Part shown: piece after piece, positions 13,107-14,701 of the stretch
Position numbering within the stretch: the stretch's first letter is position 1
Layout: every line of letters starts with the position of its first letter
Assembly (NCBI GenBank): GCA_013360825.1
Contig: JABWAY010000068.1
Span: 1-14,701 of the forward strand
Direction: 5' to 3'
Origin: Candidatus Brocadiia bacterium
Lineage (GTDB): Bacteria; Planctomycetota; MHYJ01; WSZJ01
Length of the DNA stretch: 14,701 nucleotides
The notes under the pieces: model-generated
The model's input: the letters and a program-made list of their open reading frames with translations, nothing else
Told to the model about the DNA's origin: nothing
Databases searched by the model: none
Program-made: the position numbers and the translations under genes

Positions 13107-13735
13107 TTCCAGTCGTCCAGGAACTTCTTCAGCCCGGCATCGGTCAGCGGGTGGGCGATCATCTGGTCGAAGACCTTGAACGGCATCGTCGCCACGTCCG
13201 CCCCGATCTTCGCCGCGTCCAGAACATGGATCGGATGCCGGATCGAGGCGACCAGGATCTGCGTGGGGAAACTGTAGTTGTCGTAAATCGTCCGGATGTC
13301 CCGGATCAGCTGCATCCCGTCCGTCGAGATGTCGTCCAGCCTCCCGATGAACGGCGAGATGTACGTCGCCCCGGCCCTGGCGGCGAGAAGGGCCTGGTTG
13401 GCGGAGAAACAGAGCGTGACGTTCGTGGCGATTCCCTCGTCGTGAAGCGTCTTGCAGGCCTTGATCCCCTCCTTGATGAGCGGGATCTTGACGACGATGT
13501 TCGGCGCGATCTTCGCCAGCGACCGCCCCTCCGCCAGCATCTCGGGGCAGGTCACGGCCGTCACCTCGGCGCTCACCGGTCCGGTCGTCACCGCGCAGAT
13601 CTCCGCCAGCAGCTGGCGGAAATCCTTCTTCTCCTTCGCCACGAGCGAGGGATTGGTCGTGACGCCGTCCAGGATGCCCATGGAGGCGGCTTCCCGGATT
13701 TCTGTGACGGAGGCCGTGTCGAGGAAGAATCGCAT
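13091..13735 (-). CDS. Transaldolase / fructose-6-phosphate aldolase (TalC/Fsa type)
   Basis: This 214-aa protein belongs to the short transaldolase group. Larger classic transaldolases have over 300 residues. D6 in 'FFLDTA' and K83 in 'NIVVKIPL' match the catalytic Asp and the Schiff-base Lys of the family. 'GVTTNPSL', 'NVTLCFSANQALLAA' and 'YISPFIGRLDD' are further family hallmarks. Short members either transfer dihydroxyacetone units between sugar phosphates in the non-oxidative pentose phosphate pathway or cleave fructose 6-phosphate; sequence alone does not decide. The enzyme is cytoplasmic. AAGGACT lies 8 nt before the ATG. It lies between a TPR protein and envelope genes with which it has no evident metabolic link. 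Confidence 0.93.
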   Translation of the reverse strand: MRFFLDTASVTEIREAASMGILDGVTTNPSLVAKEKKDFRQLLAEICAVTTGPVSAEVTAVTCPEMLAEGRSLAKIAPNIVVKIPLIKEGIKACKTLHDEGIATNVTLCFSANQALLAARAGATYISPFIGRLDDISTDGMQLIRDIRTIYDNYSFPTQILVASIRHPIHVLDAAKIGADVATMPFKVFDQMIAHPLTDAGLKKFLDDWKASQK

Positions 13736-13825
13736 CGCGGGAGTCCTTGGTGTGAGGGGGAACCGCGATGGTAGGGCGGGGAAGGAGGGCGGACAAGGAA
13801 AGGCGTGAGTCCGCGGCCCCGCCGC

Positions 13826-14701
13826 TCAACGGATCTCGAACGGCATCCGCGCTTCGGCCGTCTTCCCCTCAAGGCGGTCCGACAGTCTCAGCACCAGCGT
13901 GTACGCGCCGGGCGGCGCGGCCGGAAGCCGAAGCCCGAGCATCAGGCAGACGTCGTTCACCACCGTCCCGTACGGCTCCGGATCGTAGTCGCGCGCGAAG
14001 TCCTTCACCTCCGGCCAGGCCACCGCCCGCTCCTGCGCATCGAGCACTTCGTAGTCGCACCGCAGCGAGACTTTCCACCGTCCGTCCCCCGCCGGGGCGC
14101 AGGTCGCGTGGACGGCCTCGAAGTAGACCCAGAGATTCTGTCGCGGGAAGAAGGCGGTCGACTCCGAGGGTGTGAACCGGTCGAACCCGCGGGGCGGGGC
14201 GAGGCAGAATGCGGGACGGTCGATCCGGAGGGGGAGGGCGCGCCGCCAGGCCAGGCGCACGTCCTCCATCTTCTTCACGGCGTCGTCGTTCCGGCCGAGC
14301 CGGTACCAGAGTGCGGCGCGCGCCAGGTCGAAGACCGGGTCAGCGTCGGCGGCGTTCTCGAGGAGGGCGGCGGCGTCGGGGAAGCGTTCGTCCGCGAGGT
14401 AGAGCGCGGCGAGGCGCCGGCGCGCTCCCCGGTCCTCCGGGTGCCGGGCGAGTTCCTGCTCGAAGTGTTCGAGGAGCGTGCCGTACGGGGGGAGGGGGGC
14501 CGCTGGGGCGGAGGCGGAGAATTCGGACTCCCAGGCCGACTTCGCGGAGGCGAGGGCGCGGGCGGACGCCTCCGTTCCGGCGGCGACGGCGGCCGCCGCC
14601 CGCTCCCGGAGCGATTCCGGTGTGGCGAGCGCAGGGTCTCCGTCGTGGGCGCCCGCAACCGCGGCGTAGAGCGTCGCCGCGCGCTGGTAGAGCAGCGACG
14701 C
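13826..14701 (-). CDS. TPR protein with C-terminal beta domain (5' end outside window)
   Basis: The frame is open from the stop at 13826 to the right edge, giving 291 residues with no start inside the window that I would trust. A GTG at 14278 lies in the middle of a continuous TPR sequence and should not be taken as the start. The N-terminal visible half is Ala-rich and helical. Then comes a tetratricopeptide unit pair ('LEHFEQELARHPEDRGARRR', 'AALYLADERFPDAAALLENA') followed by a third helical pair ('LARAALWYRLGRNDDAVKKM'). The last 130 residues are beta-rich ('NLWVYFEAVHATC', 'KVSLRCDYEVLDAQ', 'AYTLVLRLSDRLEGKTAEAR'), like an immunoglobulin-fold or fibronectin-type domain. No catalytic motif is seen. 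Confidence 0.82.
   Translation of the reverse strand, partial: ASLLYQRAATLYAAVAGAHDGDPALATPESLRERAAAAVAAGTEASARALASAKSAWESEFSASAPAAPLPPYGTLLEHFEQELARHPEDRGARRRLAALYLADERFPDAAALLENAADADPVFDLARAALWYRLGRNDDAVKKMEDVRLAWRRALPLRIDRPAFCLAPPRGFDRFTPSESTAFFPRQNLWVYFEAVHATCAPAGDGRWKVSLRCDYEVLDAQERAVAWPEVKDFARDYDPEPYGTVVNDVCLMLGLRLPAAPPGAYTLVLRLSDRLEGKTAEARMPFEIR

Overview
The window is high-GC bacterial DNA, gene-dense and without tRNA, rRNA, CRISPR or mobile elements that I can recognise. No marker fixes the organism. The NxrA/NxrB-like pair resembles the enzymes of Nitrospira, anammox bacteria and relatives. The 'ERLVELLDADG..ERTRAEEAL' HEAT-like motif and the set of small secreted lipoproteins would fit a Planctomycetota-like or other high-GC environmental lineage. 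This placement is an inference and weak.

Region 1 (about 140-8684, + strand) is the core: a six-gene operon for an exported molybdenum enzyme of the type II DMSO reductase family. Order: a lipoprotein with two c-type hemes fused to an ethylbenzene-dehydrogenase-gamma-like heme b domain (NxrC-like); an unrecognised protein with HExxH and a C-terminal zinc ribbon; a 1146-aa molybdopterin catalytic subunit with a Tat signal (NxrA-like); a 92-aa unknown protein; a 424-aa iron-sulfur subunit (NxrB-like); and a TorD-family chaperone. Junctions are tight and several Shine-Dalgarno sequences overlap the previous stop codon. In front is a good sigma70-like promoter with a palindrome over the expected start site and another dyad just upstream of the -35. 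The electron path I infer is Mo-bisPGD, the FeS cluster of the alpha subunit, four FeS clusters of the beta subunit, heme b, then two hemes c. No NarI-type quinol subunit is encoded, so the enzyme probably exchanges electrons with a periplasmic or membrane cytochrome. Substrate (nitrite oxidation, nitrate reduction or another oxyanion) cannot be settled from sequence alone.

Region 2 (8685-11205) is ordinary accessory sequence: a tiny minus-strand membrane/coiled-coil protein, then three plus-strand genes for a secreted HEAT-like protein, a lipoprotein with a Ser/Gly linker, and a small STAS/SpoIIAA-like protein. A nested hairpin and a second GC-rich hairpin lie at the two convergent junctions.

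Region 3 (11264-14701, minus strand) is a co-directional run read from right to left: a TPR protein that enters from the right edge, a transaldolase/fructose-6-phosphate aldolase, a zinc-finger membrane protein, a TPR+SPOR lipoprotein whose start overlaps the previous stop (ATGA), and a four-helix DUF2231-like membrane protein with an odd tail. At the left edge a minus-strand signal-peptide-like start may belong to a divergent gene.
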